64,000 nt of DNA from Anaerolineae bacterium (lineage in GTDB: Bacteria > Chloroflexota > Anaerolineae > Aggregatilineales > Phototrophicaceae): assembly GCA_022822305.1 (NCBI GenBank), contig JAJEBY010000016.1:992001-1056000 (forward strand), given 5' to 3'. The first letter of the stretch is position 1. The number at the start of each line of letters is the position of its first letter. Below are positions 7,942-16,642 of the stretch, in pieces. Under the pieces are notes generated by a model. The model was given only the letters and a program-made list of their open reading frames with translations. It ran no database searches and was not told the origin of the DNA. Made by a program: the position numbers and the translations under genes.

Positions 7942-9198
7942 TCAAGCTGTGGTCAAGACATCGGCAGGCTGCGCCTCCGTTTCAAGGGATCTGTCATCAG
8001 CTTCGGCCGAGTTCGGAATATCAGGCTTGAGCAGCGTGAAAAGGAACTGGCCGCCTTTGCCTTTGCCGTTGCCTTCCGTCCAGATGCGCCCGCCGTGCGC
8101 CTCAACAATATGCTTGCAGATGGCGAGACCCAGTCCAGTGCCTTCGTCACCCGAGCGCGAAACATCGGCTTGATAGAAGCGTTCAAAAACGCGTTCACGC
8201 AAGTCTTCGGGTACCCCTGGACCGTTGTCGAAAATGGATACCGTCACTTCATCCATCGTCTCGGACGCGGTGATTGTGATGGCTTCGTCCGGTGGCGACC
8301 ATTTGATGGCGTTATGAATCAAGTTGCCCAATACGCGTTTGATTTGATCAGCATCGCAAAGCACCTCGTATTGCTGCGGCACATGGCTGACAATCTTGAG
8401 ACCCTTCAACTCGGCCTGCGGCTTGAAACGCGCGATCATATCATCGACCGCCTGCTTCAATGATATCGGCACCAGTCGCATGATCGCCTGTCCCGATTCG
8501 ATCATGGAAAGATCGAGCAATTCTTGCGCCAGCCACTGCAAGGCGTCTGTCTCCTTGGCGATTTCCTTCAGAGACTGAATACTGGCTTTGCGTTTGGGCT
8601 TGTCCGCATCGAAAAACAATCCCTCGATGATCAAACGGATTCGGGTAATCGGCGTCCGCAATTCATGCGAAATATTGGCCACCAGGTCTCGTCGGGCTCG
8701 ATTTAAGTTGACCAGGCTTGTGATATCTTGCATGGCGATTCCAACAAAGCGGCGCTCGCCTTCAAACTGGAGAACTTGTGTCCGCGCGCGATAATGGGCG
8801 CCTTCAATCTCGAATTGCTCTTCCAGGCTTTCGGATTCCGACAGGGCATGTTGAACAAGACTGACAAGTTCTGCGGACTCGATCACGCGTTGAAGGGGCT
8901 CGCCAATTGGGCTGCTATTGCCAAAGCATCGCTCGGCGGACTCGTTGGTCATGATGACTGTCAAATCGTCATCGAGCACCAATACCATGTCAAAGGCGAC
9001 GCTAGAAATGGTCTCGAAAAAGGCTTTGCTCTCTGCGTTGTGAGTCTCAACATCGCCCAAACGAGATTCGAGCGCGCGAATCGTCTCGTCGCGAGCCTTG
9101 AGGTCAATGGCAAGCTGGTCAACTCTTGACGATTGACGCCGGCAATAGAGCCCAATGCCAAGGGCGGCGACCAACATTAGCCCGAACAAGACATCCAT
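7942..9198 (-). CDS. Sensor histidine kinase (PAS-HisKA-HATPase, PhoR-like)
   Basis: 418 residues. One N-terminal membrane helix (about 2-20), a short coiled coil (28-60), a PAS domain (about 62-165), a HisKA dimerisation domain with the phospho-acceptor His178 in ANISHELRTP, and an HATPase_c domain with LGNLIHNAIKWSP (N box), DNGPGVP (G1) and GTGLGLAICKHIVEAHGG (G2). The lack of an extracellular sensor loop suggests that the PAS domain or a partner protein receives the signal, as in PhoR. The gene follows its response regulator after 3 bases, so the two form an operon. The signal is unknown; no phosphate transport genes are nearby to support the PhoR comparison. Confidence 0.93.
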   Translation of the reverse strand: MDVLFGLMLVAALGIGLYCRRQSSRVDQLAIDLKARDETIRALESRLGDVETHNAESKAFFETISSVAFDMVLVLDDDLTVIMTNESAERCFGNSSPIGEPLQRVIESAELVSLVQHALSESESLEEQFEIEGAHYRARTQVLQFEGERRFVGIAMQDITSLVNLNRARRDLVANISHELRTPITRIRLIIEGLFFDADKPKRKASIQSLKEIAKETDALQWLAQELLDLSMIESGQAIMRLVPISLKQAVDDMIARFKPQAELKGLKIVSHVPQQYEVLCDADQIKRVLGNLIHNAIKWSPPDEAITITASETMDEVTVSIFDNGPGVPEDLRERVFERFYQADVSRSGDEGTGLGLAICKHIVEAHGGRIWTEGNGKGKGGQFLFTLLKPDIPNSAEADDRSLETEAQPADVLTTA

Positions 9199-9201
9199 TC
9201 G

Positions 9202-9912
9202 TTAACCCTCAAATCGATAGCCGACGCCGCGTACCGTGCTGATTCGCCGGGGACTCGATGGATTCTCTTCTATTTTCTCGCGCAGCCAGCGTACATGCAC
9301 GTCTACCGTGCGCTCGCTGCGCTTGTCCTTTTCACCTATCAAGAAGTCCTCGCCCCAAACATTTGCGATAAGCCAATGACGTGAAAGAACCGCGCCTCTA
9401 TTGCGCATGAATATTGACAGCAGATCAAATTCTCTGTGGCTCAGTTTGAGCTCAGTCTCACCTTTGTATACGCGCCTGCCGGAAAAATCGAGGCGCAGAT
9501 CGCCAAGCGAAAGTTCGCTGCTTTTGGCGATTCGATCCGGCGACGGTCGACGCATTTGTACGCGCACCCGGGCCAAGAACTCGCCCAGGCCAAACGGTTT
9601 GACAATGTAGTCGTCAGCGCCACTTTCCAGCCCGACGATCTTGTCGGCTTCCATGCCCCGCGCCGTCAGCATGATTATCGGCACGTCGGCAGTCTCGCTG
9701 TCGTTGCGGATCATGCGGCAGAGACTAAGCCCGTCAAGGCCCGGCAACATGATATCGAGCACGATCAGATCGTAGCGCTCTTGCCGAGCCAATTCCCAAC
9801 CGCGCTCCCCATCCAGCGCCGTGAAGACATCGTACCCTTCCGCGCGCAACTTGTCGGCGAGGTTGGCGACAAGTTTTTCTTCGTCTTCTACAATCAGAAT
9901 TCGCTTTGCCAT
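9202..9912 (-). CDS. OmpR/PhoB-family response regulator
   Basis: 236 residues. The receiver domain (about 4-115) has the acidic pocket ED (9-10), phospho-acceptor Asp53 in VLDIMLPG and the conserved Lys105 in DYIVKPF. The C-terminal winged-helix DNA-binding domain (about 135-234) ends RTVDVHVRWLREKIEENP...TVRGVGYRFEG. It is the first gene of the pair with the kinase. Upstream TTAACCT and TTTAGCA form an 11-base-spaced direct repeat next to the -10 (see the promoter at 9954-9981), as expected for autoregulation by a PhoB-like dimer. Confidence 0.95.
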   Translation of the reverse strand: MAKRILIVEDEEKLVANLADKLRAEGYDVFTALDGERGWELARQERYDLIVLDIMLPGLDGLSLCRMIRNDSETADVPIIMLTARGMEADKIVGLESGADDYIVKPFGLGEFLARVRVQMRRPSPDRIAKSSELSLGDLRLDFSGRRVYKGETELKLSHREFDLLSIFMRNRGAVLSRHWLIANVWGEDFLIGEKDKRSERTVDVHVRWLREKIEENPSSPRRISTVRGVGYRFEG

Positions 9913-9953
9913 GCCCGATATTCCAAGCGCAGCTTACGGTCTGGCACCGTATC

Positions 9954-9981
9954 ATTATAGTGCTAAATCAAGGTTAAGACA
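9954..9981 (-). promoter_or_regulatory. Promoter and possible PhoB-like direct repeat of the two-component operon
   Basis: Minus strand: -10 TATAAT (9959-9954) with a weak -35 TGTCTT (9981-9976) 16 bases upstream. The spacer holds TTAACCT-TGAT-TTAGCAC, two heptamer-like halves 11 bases apart, the geometry used by OmpR/PhoB-type regulators. The weak -35 overlapped by such repeats is typical of activated promoters. Confidence 0.45.
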
Positions 9982-10068
9982 TAAGTTCGATTTCTTAAAG
10001 GAAGCGCGTGATCCGTTCAAATGCCGCAGATCACGGGACAACTGAAGCTGAATGTGCGCCGCCCCGGA

Positions 10069-11043
10069 TCAACGATCGCCGATGGCGCGAATGCCCGCAA
10101 GCGAAGTCGCGCTGCGCACCGCGTCACGGATGGCGGCCGCCACCGCCTCAGCCGCATACCCGCCTATCAGCGATGGTTCGGCCGGGACTTCACCTGTCGC
10201 CAAAGCGAAGATCGTATCGCCGTCATACATCGTATGCGCAGGATTGACCGCGCGCGCGATGCCGTCGTGGGCCATCTGCGCAACCTTTTGCGCCTGAACC
10301 TTGTTGAGACTGGCGTTGGTCGCGACCAGGCCGATCACGGTGTTTTCATTCGCGGAGGGCGCTGAGGTCATATTCGCAAGCGCGGCCCATGTCTCCAGAA
10401 TTGAATCGAATCCGCCGCCTTCTGCAGATCTCAAACCGGCGAGAATCTGCCCGCGCTCATCAAGCACATTGCCCAACGCGTTCACCGCCATCAGCGCCGC
10501 CACAACGACGCCTCCCCCCAAGTCAATCGCCGCTGAACCCAGCCCGCCTTTGGACGCGCGTTCCATGCCCATGATCGCGCCAACTTTGGCGCCCGTCCCC
10601 GCGCCAACACATCCCGATTCGACCGGATCGTCGCTGGCGTTTTCGCAGGCCTGATATCCGGCGCTCGCATCCGGGAAGACGTCGCTATCGCCCACGCCCA
10701 AATCATAGAGTATGGCCGCCGGCACAATGGGCACGACAGCGCCGGCGCGCGATTGGTAGCCCAGCCCGCGTTCTCGATGCCAACGCATCACGCCGTCAGC
10801 GGCGGACAAGCCAAAGGCGCTACCCCCGGAGAGCACGACCGCCGTCACTTCTTCTACCATATTGTGCGCCGCCAAGGCATCGGTCTCGCGTGTGCCCGGC
10901 GCTCCGCCACGCACATCCACCGCGCCAACGGTACGCGGGGGAAAGAGAATCACCGTACAGCCGGTTGCCGCCGCCTTGTCCGTGTAATGCCCGACCTTGA
11001 TCCCGGGAATTGCAGTTACCGAGTTATTCTTCGTCATCGACAT
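10069..11043 (-). CDS. P1-family aminopeptidase (DmpA/BapA-like)
   Basis: About 324 residues. It belongs to the self-processing P1 (DmpA) fold: early VTAIPGIKVGHYTD, then GAPGTRETDAL and VLSGGSAFGLSAADGVMRW, which are hallmark segments. The likely self-cleavage site is in NENTVIGLVATNA, where the Thr after Asn would become the N-terminal nucleophile; this is by analogy with DmpA. Substrates in the family are D- or beta-aminopeptides. Starts at 11043 (preceded by GGAA) and 11037 are both possible. The gene overlaps the end of the DUF2007 gene by about 20 bases and is probably co-transcribed with it. Confidence 0.88.
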   Translation of the reverse strand: MSMTKNNSVTAIPGIKVGHYTDKAAATGCTVILFPPRTVGAVDVRGGAPGTRETDALAAHNMVEEVTAVVLSGGSAFGLSAADGVMRWHRERGLGYQSRAGAVVPIVPAAILYDLGVGDSDVFPDASAGYQACENASDDPVESGCVGAGTGAKVGAIMGMERASKGGLGSAAIDLGGGVVVAALMAVNALGNVLDERGQILAGLRSAEGGGFDSILETWAALANMTSAPSANENTVIGLVATNASLNKVQAQKVAQMAHDGIARAVNPAHTMYDGDTIFALATGEVPAEPSLIGGYAAEAVAAAIRDAVRSATSLAGIRAIGDR

Positions 11044-11362
11044 AATATTCCGCGCCATCGCCATCGTCTTGCCATATCACCTGGATCTTTTCGTTGTTTG
11101 CTTCAATCTGGTTATGTGAATCGGGAAAGAGCAGCGCCTCGGCGCGCTCGAAATCCTCTGGGTCAACCAAAATCTTGATCTCGCCCAAATTGCCCAAGGT
11201 TATGCCAAGCGCAGTGGCGCCCGCTTCCTGATGGATATGGCAAGGCAGGTCATGCGCCTTGAGCTTGCCCGCCATGATATGCGCCTCTTGCAGATTGTGG
11301 GTGATGTAGATCGCCATCCAATCCGGACCGCGCGACTTCTCTAGCGATTTGTCGTCTTGCAT
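11024..11362 (-). CDS. Small DUF2007-domain protein
   Basis: About 112 residues from ATG 11362 (GGAGG lies about 14 bases upstream); the open frame extends further but the extra part looks non-coding. The core (about 15-75) WMAIYITHNLQEAHIMAGKL...GNLGEIKILVDPEDFERAEALL matches the DUF2007 'putative signal transducing protein' fold, which has a ferredoxin-like shape and no known activity. The acidic tail (VIWQDDGDGAEYYVDDEE) is typical of small soluble cytoplasmic proteins. It is translationally coupled to the P1 peptidase gene. Function unknown. Confidence 0.8.
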   Translation of the reverse strand: MQDDKSLEKSRGPDWMAIYITHNLQEAHIMAGKLKAHDLPCHIHQEAGATALGITLGNLGEIKILVDPEDFERAEALLFPDSHNQIEANNEKIQVIWQDDGDGAEYYVDDEE

Positions 11363-11538
11363 GCTCGGTTCCCGACCCTCCGTCAACTCAAGTGTATCAT
11401 GGTTTGCTGGCCGCAAGTCGAGTCTGTCACCAGCGCTAATCAAGCGACCGCGCGACCAGGTTGCGGCGCTCCTCAGGTCGCGAGCCAGCATTCAATTCGC
11501 CAATTCAAATGCCGCTCTCAACGGCTGAACATGTGGGC

Positions 11539-12693
11539 TTATGTAGCAGTCTGGGAATGCTCCGCAACCAACTCCTGACCAATTTCGTCCGGTGGCCGCT
11601 CGGCGATTCGTTCCTCAGGAACATCGCCCAAGACATCTTTGACGTACATCTCATCGACGAGCACAGCTGCGCACGCACTGAGCGGCACTGCCAGCATCAG
11701 ACCCATGAAACCAAAGAAGAAGCCAAAGATGATCTGGCCGATCAAGATGAGAATTGCCGGCATATGCATGCGTTCGCTGGCCAGCACGGGGCTCAATACC
11801 TGGCTTTGGAAAAATGATACGCCGTATACGATCACCACAGTCCAGATGATATTCCCGGGGGCCTGCACAATGGCCGCGGCGACCGTGGGCACAAGCGCGA
11901 CTACTGGTCCAAAGTTGGGAATGAAGGACAGCAATCCCGCCAGAACGCCCAAGGCAACCCACTCTTGAATGCCCAATAGCGCCAGTCCCAATCCAGTCCC
12001 CAAGCCCACAACAAGCATCGATACGCCGGTGACGCTGAGCCAGGCGCGCAAGGTTGTGTCCAGACGCCCAAGCACCACACGCATCCGCGCCCGATACCAT
12101 TGCGGCGTCAACTTGATGATGCCATTAACATACTGTTCCGGTTCCGCGAGCAAATACATGCTCATGAAGAAAATTATCAGTACGCTCAACAGGGTGTTGG
12201 CCACGCCGCCGACCACGGGCAAAACGGAACCGCCGAGCCGGCCGAGAAGATCGGTCACCTGGGCGACAACCTGATTCACGAATTCGGCATTGATTTCAAA
12301 GTTTATCGCTTCGATTGCGCCTTCAAGAAAGGGGAACTGTGCAATCAAGGCTTCACTATCCAGGGCTTCTTGCGCGCGCTGCCACGCTTGCGGCAGCACC
12401 GTTTCCGTCAGATCGGTGAACTGCCGGACGATTGTCGGCAATACTGAACCGCCAATCAATGTGACGATCACGAAGAATCCGACGACGCTGACTACGATGG
12501 CAAAAAAACGATTCATCTCGAAGCGTTGCATTAGCAGGCGGACGGGCATCGTGAACAGAATCACCAGAATTACCGCGGCAAACGCGAGCATCAGCGTTCC
12601 GCGGATTTCCCAAATGAAGACTAAGCCCAGTCCGATGAGAATGGTCGCGACGACATTGCGCAAACCGATGTTGATTGAACGTGATTCTCTCAA
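11539..12693 (-). CDS. AI-2E/PerM-family membrane protein
   Basis: 384 residues, about eight membrane helices in the UPF0118/AI-2E exporter pattern: two hairpins at the N terminus, an extracytoplasmic loop (about 85-150) and the C-terminal block containing LSFIPNFGPVVALVP and a GLMLAVPLSA-like end. Members transport autoinducer-2 or act as cation/proton antiporters; the name does not settle the substrate. The start is a TTG at 12693 after AAAGGACATTCGGAAG. It is the first gene of a minus-strand run with DUF2007 and the P1 peptidase, but the 176-base gap leaves co-transcription open. Confidence 0.88.
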   Translation of the reverse strand: MRESRSINIGLRNVVATILIGLGLVFIWEIRGTLMLAFAAVILVILFTMPVRLLMQRFEMNRFFAIVVSVVGFFVIVTLIGGSVLPTIVRQFTDLTETVLPQAWQRAQEALDSEALIAQFPFLEGAIEAINFEINAEFVNQVVAQVTDLLGRLGGSVLPVVGGVANTLLSVLIIFFMSMYLLAEPEQYVNGIIKLTPQWYRARMRVVLGRLDTTLRAWLSVTGVSMLVVGLGTGLGLALLGIQEWVALGVLAGLLSFIPNFGPVVALVPTVAAAIVQAPGNIIWTVVIVYGVSFFQSQVLSPVLASERMHMPAILILIGQIIFGFFFGFMGLMLAVPLSACAAVLVDEMYVKDVLGDVPEERIAERPPDEIGQELVAEHSQTAT

Positions 12694-12981
12694 ACTTCCG
12701 AATGTCCTTTTAGACTAATATCGGGTCACCCGCTGCGGCACAGGTATAGACGGCGCAGCCCACCCAACCCCAATCAAATGATGCCAACGATTGTATCACC
12801 TATAACACGCTCGAGCTAATCTGGTTGTGTCTTCGCGTACAGCAATCCCGGGCGGCATCGAGCGAGCGCGGCGCATTCCAATATGGACATAATTCAAGTC
12901 CGCCAACTTAGCAGATACTGAAGTTGATGATCTGCGGCTACAATGTAGTCGAGCGCAACACAAAACCGAAAAGATCGTCGA

Positions 12982-14001
12982 ATGAAATTTGACGTCAGCG
13001 TTTTCGCTGAAGACTTGAACGCCGCTAGCGACATTGCCGCAAAAGTCGAGGACTATGGCTTTGACGGGCTGTGGGTGGCGGAAGCCGCTCACAATCCCTT
13101 TCTGCCGCTGGCGCACGCAGCGCTGGCGACCGAGCGCATCACCTTGGGCACGGCGATTGCAGTGGCTTTTCCGCGGAATCCGCAACTGATGGCGCAGACT
13201 GCCTGGGACCTGGCGCAAGCCTCCGGCGGACGCTTTGTACTGGGGCTGGGCACCCAAATCAAACCACATATCACCAAGCGCTTCAGCGCCATGTGGGGCA
13301 AGCCGGCGCAGCAGCTGCGAGAGTATATTCAGGCGCTGCGCACGATATGGGACTTCTACCGATCCGGCCTGCCATCCGCCTTCCGGGGCGAATACTACCG
13401 GGTCAACCTGGATTCCGCTTCAAGCGCGCCGAGAGCGGCGTCGGCGCCACAGATTCCGATATACATCGCTGGCGTCAATACTGGCTTGGCCAAACTGGCG
13501 GGCGAATTATGCGACGGCTTTCATGTCCACGCTTTCCACACGCCGCAATACTTGCGACAAGTGCTGCTTCCCGCCTTCAGCGACGGGCGTCAACGTGGCG
13601 ACGTGGGCAGCAAACTCGCTTTATCTTGCGCCGTTTTCGTCGTCACGGGAGCGACCGCCGCAGAAATCGAGGAGAGCGTTCTACTCAGCAAGTCACAAAT
13701 CGCCTTCTATGCCAGCACGCCCAGTTATCGCCGGGTGCTGGAACTGCATGGCTGGCAAGATCTGATACCGGAATTGAACGCCATGCTGCGCCGCAACCGC
13801 TGGCGAGAAATGCATACGCTTGTCAGCGACGAAATGCTGGAACAATTCGCAGTTATCGCGCCACCGGACGAATTGCCCTACAAGGTCCGTGAACGCTACC
13901 GTGGCTTGCTCGATCGCGTCGGATTCTATTTCCCGTTTGTACCCGGGGACCAATCCAAACGCGTCATCTGGGAACACGCGGCGAAAGCGATGACTGACTG
14001 A
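12982..14001 (+). CDS. LLM-class (luciferase-like) F420-type oxidoreductase, MSMEG_2256-like, copy 1
   Basis: 339 residues, TIM-barrel of the bacterial-luciferase-like monooxygenase superfamily. FDGLWVAEAAHNPFLPLAHAA, then ITLGTAIAVAFPRNP, SGGRFVLGLGTQIKPH and YIQALRTIWDF follow the order of the MSMEG_2256-type F420 group (TIGR03617). The cofactor may be F420 or FMN; no F420 biosynthesis gene is in the window. The stop overlaps the next gene's ATG by one base, and a second, diverged copy follows at 14725, so three genes form one unit. Confidence 0.87.
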   Translation: MKFDVSVFAEDLNAASDIAAKVEDYGFDGLWVAEAAHNPFLPLAHAALATERITLGTAIAVAFPRNPQLMAQTAWDLAQASGGRFVLGLGTQIKPHITKRFSAMWGKPAQQLREYIQALRTIWDFYRSGLPSAFRGEYYRVNLDSASSAPRAASAPQIPIYIAGVNTGLAKLAGELCDGFHVHAFHTPQYLRQVLLPAFSDGRQRGDVGSKLALSCAVFVVTGATAAEIEESVLLSKSQIAFYASTPSYRRVLELHGWQDLIPELNAMLRRNRWREMHTLVSDEMLEQFAVIAPPDELPYKVRERYRGLLDRVGFYFPFVPGDQSKRVIWEHAAKAMTD

Positions 14002-14723
14002 TGGCGCAGATCATGCTGGGCAATGAGCTAATCGAATTCACGACGCGGGTAAGCAAGCGCGCCAAAAGGATCAGTATTCGATGCAATCCGGACACCAGCA
14101 TCGAAATCGTTTATCCCGTTGGGGATCGCGACATGACGCCCGAAGAAATCTTCCAGATTAAGCGCAAGTGGGTGCTTAGCGCCAGGCGGGCGCTTCGAGA
14201 TCAAACCAAAGCCGCGAGTGTCCCGCGCCTCTATACCGACGGCGCCATACTGCCCTTTCTCGGAGCCGATCTGCAGATTCGCCTGCTTGAAGCACCCGGC
14301 AAACGGATTACGGTCCAGCGGCTGGACACTTGTCTTGGGATCACTTTGCCGCAGCGCGCGCAGAACGATGAGGAGTCCGTTAAGAGCGCCGTCATCCAGT
14401 TTTACCGGCGAGAGGCAAAGACCTATCTTCCTCAGCGGACCAGCCAGCTAGCTTCCAAATTCGGGTTTGAATTCAACAATATTCGCATCAAGCATCAGAA
14501 GACGCGTTGGGGCAGTTGCTCGGCAAAGCGCAATCTCAACTTCAACTTGCGGCTGATGATGGCGCCGGCAGACGCCATTGACAGCGTTATCATCCACGAA
14601 CTCTGCCATCTCAGATTCCTTAATCACAGTCAACAATTCTGGAATCTGGTGGCGCAGTGTTGTCCCGATCACCGTTATTGGCGGCAATGGTTCAAGGACA
14701 ACGGTCGCCAGCTGGTTTTCTGA
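14001..14723 (+). CDS. YgjP/SprT-like zinc metallopeptidase (DUF45)
   Basis: 240 residues. The zinc-binding motif HELCHLRFLNHSQQFW (HExxH plus a downstream His) and the preceding KTRWGSCSAKRNLNFN are the signature of the YgjP-like/DUF45 branch of M48-type peptidases. No membrane helix or signal peptide, so it should be cytoplasmic. These proteins often accompany restriction or housekeeping genes and have no firm substrate. Its start overlaps copy 1 of the LLM gene by one base and copy 2 begins 2 bases after its stop, so translation is likely coupled. Confidence 0.9.
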   Translation: MAQIMLGNELIEFTTRVSKRAKRISIRCNPDTSIEIVYPVGDRDMTPEEIFQIKRKWVLSARRALRDQTKAASVPRLYTDGAILPFLGADLQIRLLEAPGKRITVQRLDTCLGITLPQRAQNDEESVKSAVIQFYRREAKTYLPQRTSQLASKFGFEFNNIRIKHQKTRWGSCSAKRNLNFNLRLMMAPADAIDSVIIHELCHLRFLNHSQQFWNLVAQCCPDHRYWRQWFKDNGRQLVF

Positions 14724-14724
14724 T

Positions 14725-15777
14725 ATGAAATCGAAGACTGAGCAAAAGCCGATGCGCAATCGAGCCGTCAAGATCGATATCAGTTACCGGCCCAGCGGCA
14801 ACCTTGCGCGCGACGCTAGCGTGATCGAGCAGATAGAAAGCGCGGGCATAGACACCGTGTGGATTGCCGAACATAGCCGCAATCCGTTTCTCCCGCTGAC
14901 CATCGCGGCCAAATCGACAATGTCAATCCGACTGGCCACTCTAGGCGCGCTCGCCTTTCCCAGAAGCCCCATGGTTACAGCCCAGATCGCTTGGGATCTG
15001 GCGCGACAATCTCACGGCAGATTCGTCCTTGGCCTGAGCGCTCATTCACCCGCGGACGTCCTTGAACAGATCGACGACAACTCATTTGAGGCCGTCGCCA
15101 GGATGCGCGAATACATCGAAAGTCTGCGCGCCATATGGAATACCTTCCAGAGTGACGAACGGCTGCGCTATCGCGGCCAATATTATCGGTTCCGCTTGAT
15201 GGCGCCTTTCTTCAATCCGGGTCCAATCGATCATCCTGACATTCCCATATATCTTTCAGCCGATGATGCCGACCATTGCCAACTGGCCGGCGAAATATGC
15301 CAGGGCGTCCATATCCCTCGTTTGCACTCGGCAGCCTACCTTCGCGAAACTATCCTTCCCAATGTCACTCGCGGCCTGCAATACGGGGGACAAAGTCGCG
15401 ACGACATTTGCGTTTGCGTTTCGCCGCTGATTGTCACAGGATCAACGCGAGCGGCAGCCGACATAGCCCAGCGCGAAACCAAGCGTAGAATCGCCGAGCT
15501 GGCCAAAGCTGCGGGGGGCCGCGCTGTCTTGCGTCATCATGGCTGGCAGGAATTCTTGGACATCGCGCCAGATCATGGCGATCCGTCACAAGCCTCGGAG
15601 CTTTGGCGCTGCGTCAGCGACGAGATGCTGCGTGAATTCGCCATCGTGGCCGATCCGCCGGAAGTGGTGGACGCGCTGAAGGCGCGCTACGGGGGCATCG
15701 CCGATCGCATATTATTGCCTTGGAGTCATGCAAATGGTGAGCTGGTTTCTCAACTATTGAGCGCGCGCAAAGACTGA
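14725..15777 (+). CDS. LLM-class (luciferase-like) F420-type oxidoreductase, copy 2
   Basis: About 350 residues from ATG 14725; a second ATG at 14752 is possible and neither has a strong ribosome binding site, consistent with coupling to the gene before. The order IDTVWIAEHSRNPFLPLTIAA, IRLATLGALAFPRSP, SHGRFVLGLSAHSP, YIESLRAIWNTF and RYRGQYYRF parallels copy 1 closely, and both end with SDEML(E/R)(Q/E)FA. It carries longer inserts and more divergence, for instance TLGA for TLGT, so the two probably use different substrates. Cofactor F420 or FMN is inferred from family. Confidence 0.85.
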   Translation: MKSKTEQKPMRNRAVKIDISYRPSGNLARDASVIEQIESAGIDTVWIAEHSRNPFLPLTIAAKSTMSIRLATLGALAFPRSPMVTAQIAWDLARQSHGRFVLGLSAHSPADVLEQIDDNSFEAVARMREYIESLRAIWNTFQSDERLRYRGQYYRFRLMAPFFNPGPIDHPDIPIYLSADDADHCQLAGEICQGVHIPRLHSAAYLRETILPNVTRGLQYGGQSRDDICVCVSPLIVTGSTRAAADIAQRETKRRIAELAKAAGGRAVLRHHGWQEFLDIAPDHGDPSQASELWRCVSDEMLREFAIVADPPEVVDALKARYGGIADRILLPWSHANGELVSQLLSARKD

Positions 15778-15792
15778 AGATCTATTGGCTGG

Positions 15793-16362
15793 TTAGGCAT
15801 AGCGCTCAGGCAGCGGCTCTTCAACCACCTTGTAGATGCGGAAACCGCGTTTCTGATAATTGGCCAGCGCATGAGGACCATCCAGATTGCAAGTGTGCAG
15901 CCACACGCGATTGGCGCCCATGTCCCAGGCGCGCGCCACGCCGTAGCTGAGGAGATGTTTGCCCAGTCCCCGTCCCATATAATCCCGGCGCAATCCAAAA
16001 TACACGATTTCGACAGATTTGTCCTGATGGCGGAACAACTCCACATAACCGCCGGGCGAGCCACTGACGTACAGCACATGAACCTGCGTATCCGCCGACG
16101 TCAGCACTTTGCGAAGTTCCGCGTTCGGCACGTACAAGCGATCGCGCCAAGCCCAATCTTCGCCGACTGATTGATATAGAAACTTGTAGAACCCGAGATC
16201 CGGCATCTCCATCTTCACAATTTCGATATCCGCGGCTTGCACGTATGCCGGCGCGAAGTCCGCTTGACTGGTCATTTCCAGATAAGTGGTGATCAGCTTG
16301 TCGGCATTTGGCGCGGTGACTACCATCGGTGAAATCTCGTCGACGCTTAGGCGCATTACCAT
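15793..16362 (-). CDS. GNAT-family N-acetyltransferase
   Basis: 189 residues. The acetyl-CoA pyrophosphate loop is VYFGLRRDYMGRGLGKHLL (RxxGxG/A type), followed by a helix and WLHTCNLDGPHALANYQKRGFRIYK, the typical last strands of the GNAT fold. A small N-terminal part (about 1-60) precedes the catalytic domain. The acceptor could be a small amine or a protein; it cannot be named. It is alone on the minus strand, convergent with the LLM gene copy 2. Confidence 0.88.
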   Translation of the reverse strand: MVMRLSVDEISPMVVTAPNADKLITTYLEMTSQADFAPAYVQAADIEIVKMEMPDLGFYKFLYQSVGEDWAWRDRLYVPNAELRKVLTSADTQVHVLYVSGSPGGYVELFRHQDKSVEIVYFGLRRDYMGRGLGKHLLSYGVARAWDMGANRVWLHTCNLDGPHALANYQKRGFRIYKVVEEPLPERYA

Positions 16363-16580
16363 AACGCATTAGCATAGCTGGAATACCTGGCGGCAAGCAT
16401 GTAATTTTGCCACAAAAAACGGTCAAACGAGCTAACAGATGTAACTAAAACACGAGGCGTAAGCCCTCCAAGGCCATGAGACCTCTTGCCAACTGCACAA
16501 TATCACGCGTCCCGCGCTATGCCCATTTGCGCTAGATCCAAAGCCAACTCTCGGCGGCGAACATTCAGAATAGCTCAAGC

Positions 16581-16609
16581 TTGTCACTATAACCGCACAG
16601 GTTTATGAT
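16581..16609 (+). promoter_or_regulatory. Promoter of the pentapeptide-repeat gene
   Basis: TTGTCA (16581-16586), a 17-base spacer and TATGAT (16604-16609), 33 bases before the start codon at 16643. It lies in the 280-base gap after the divergent acetyltransferase gene; nothing else stands out there. Confidence 0.55.
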
Positions 16610-16642
16610 GGCGATATTACTAGTTGCTCGTGAGATTCCTAC

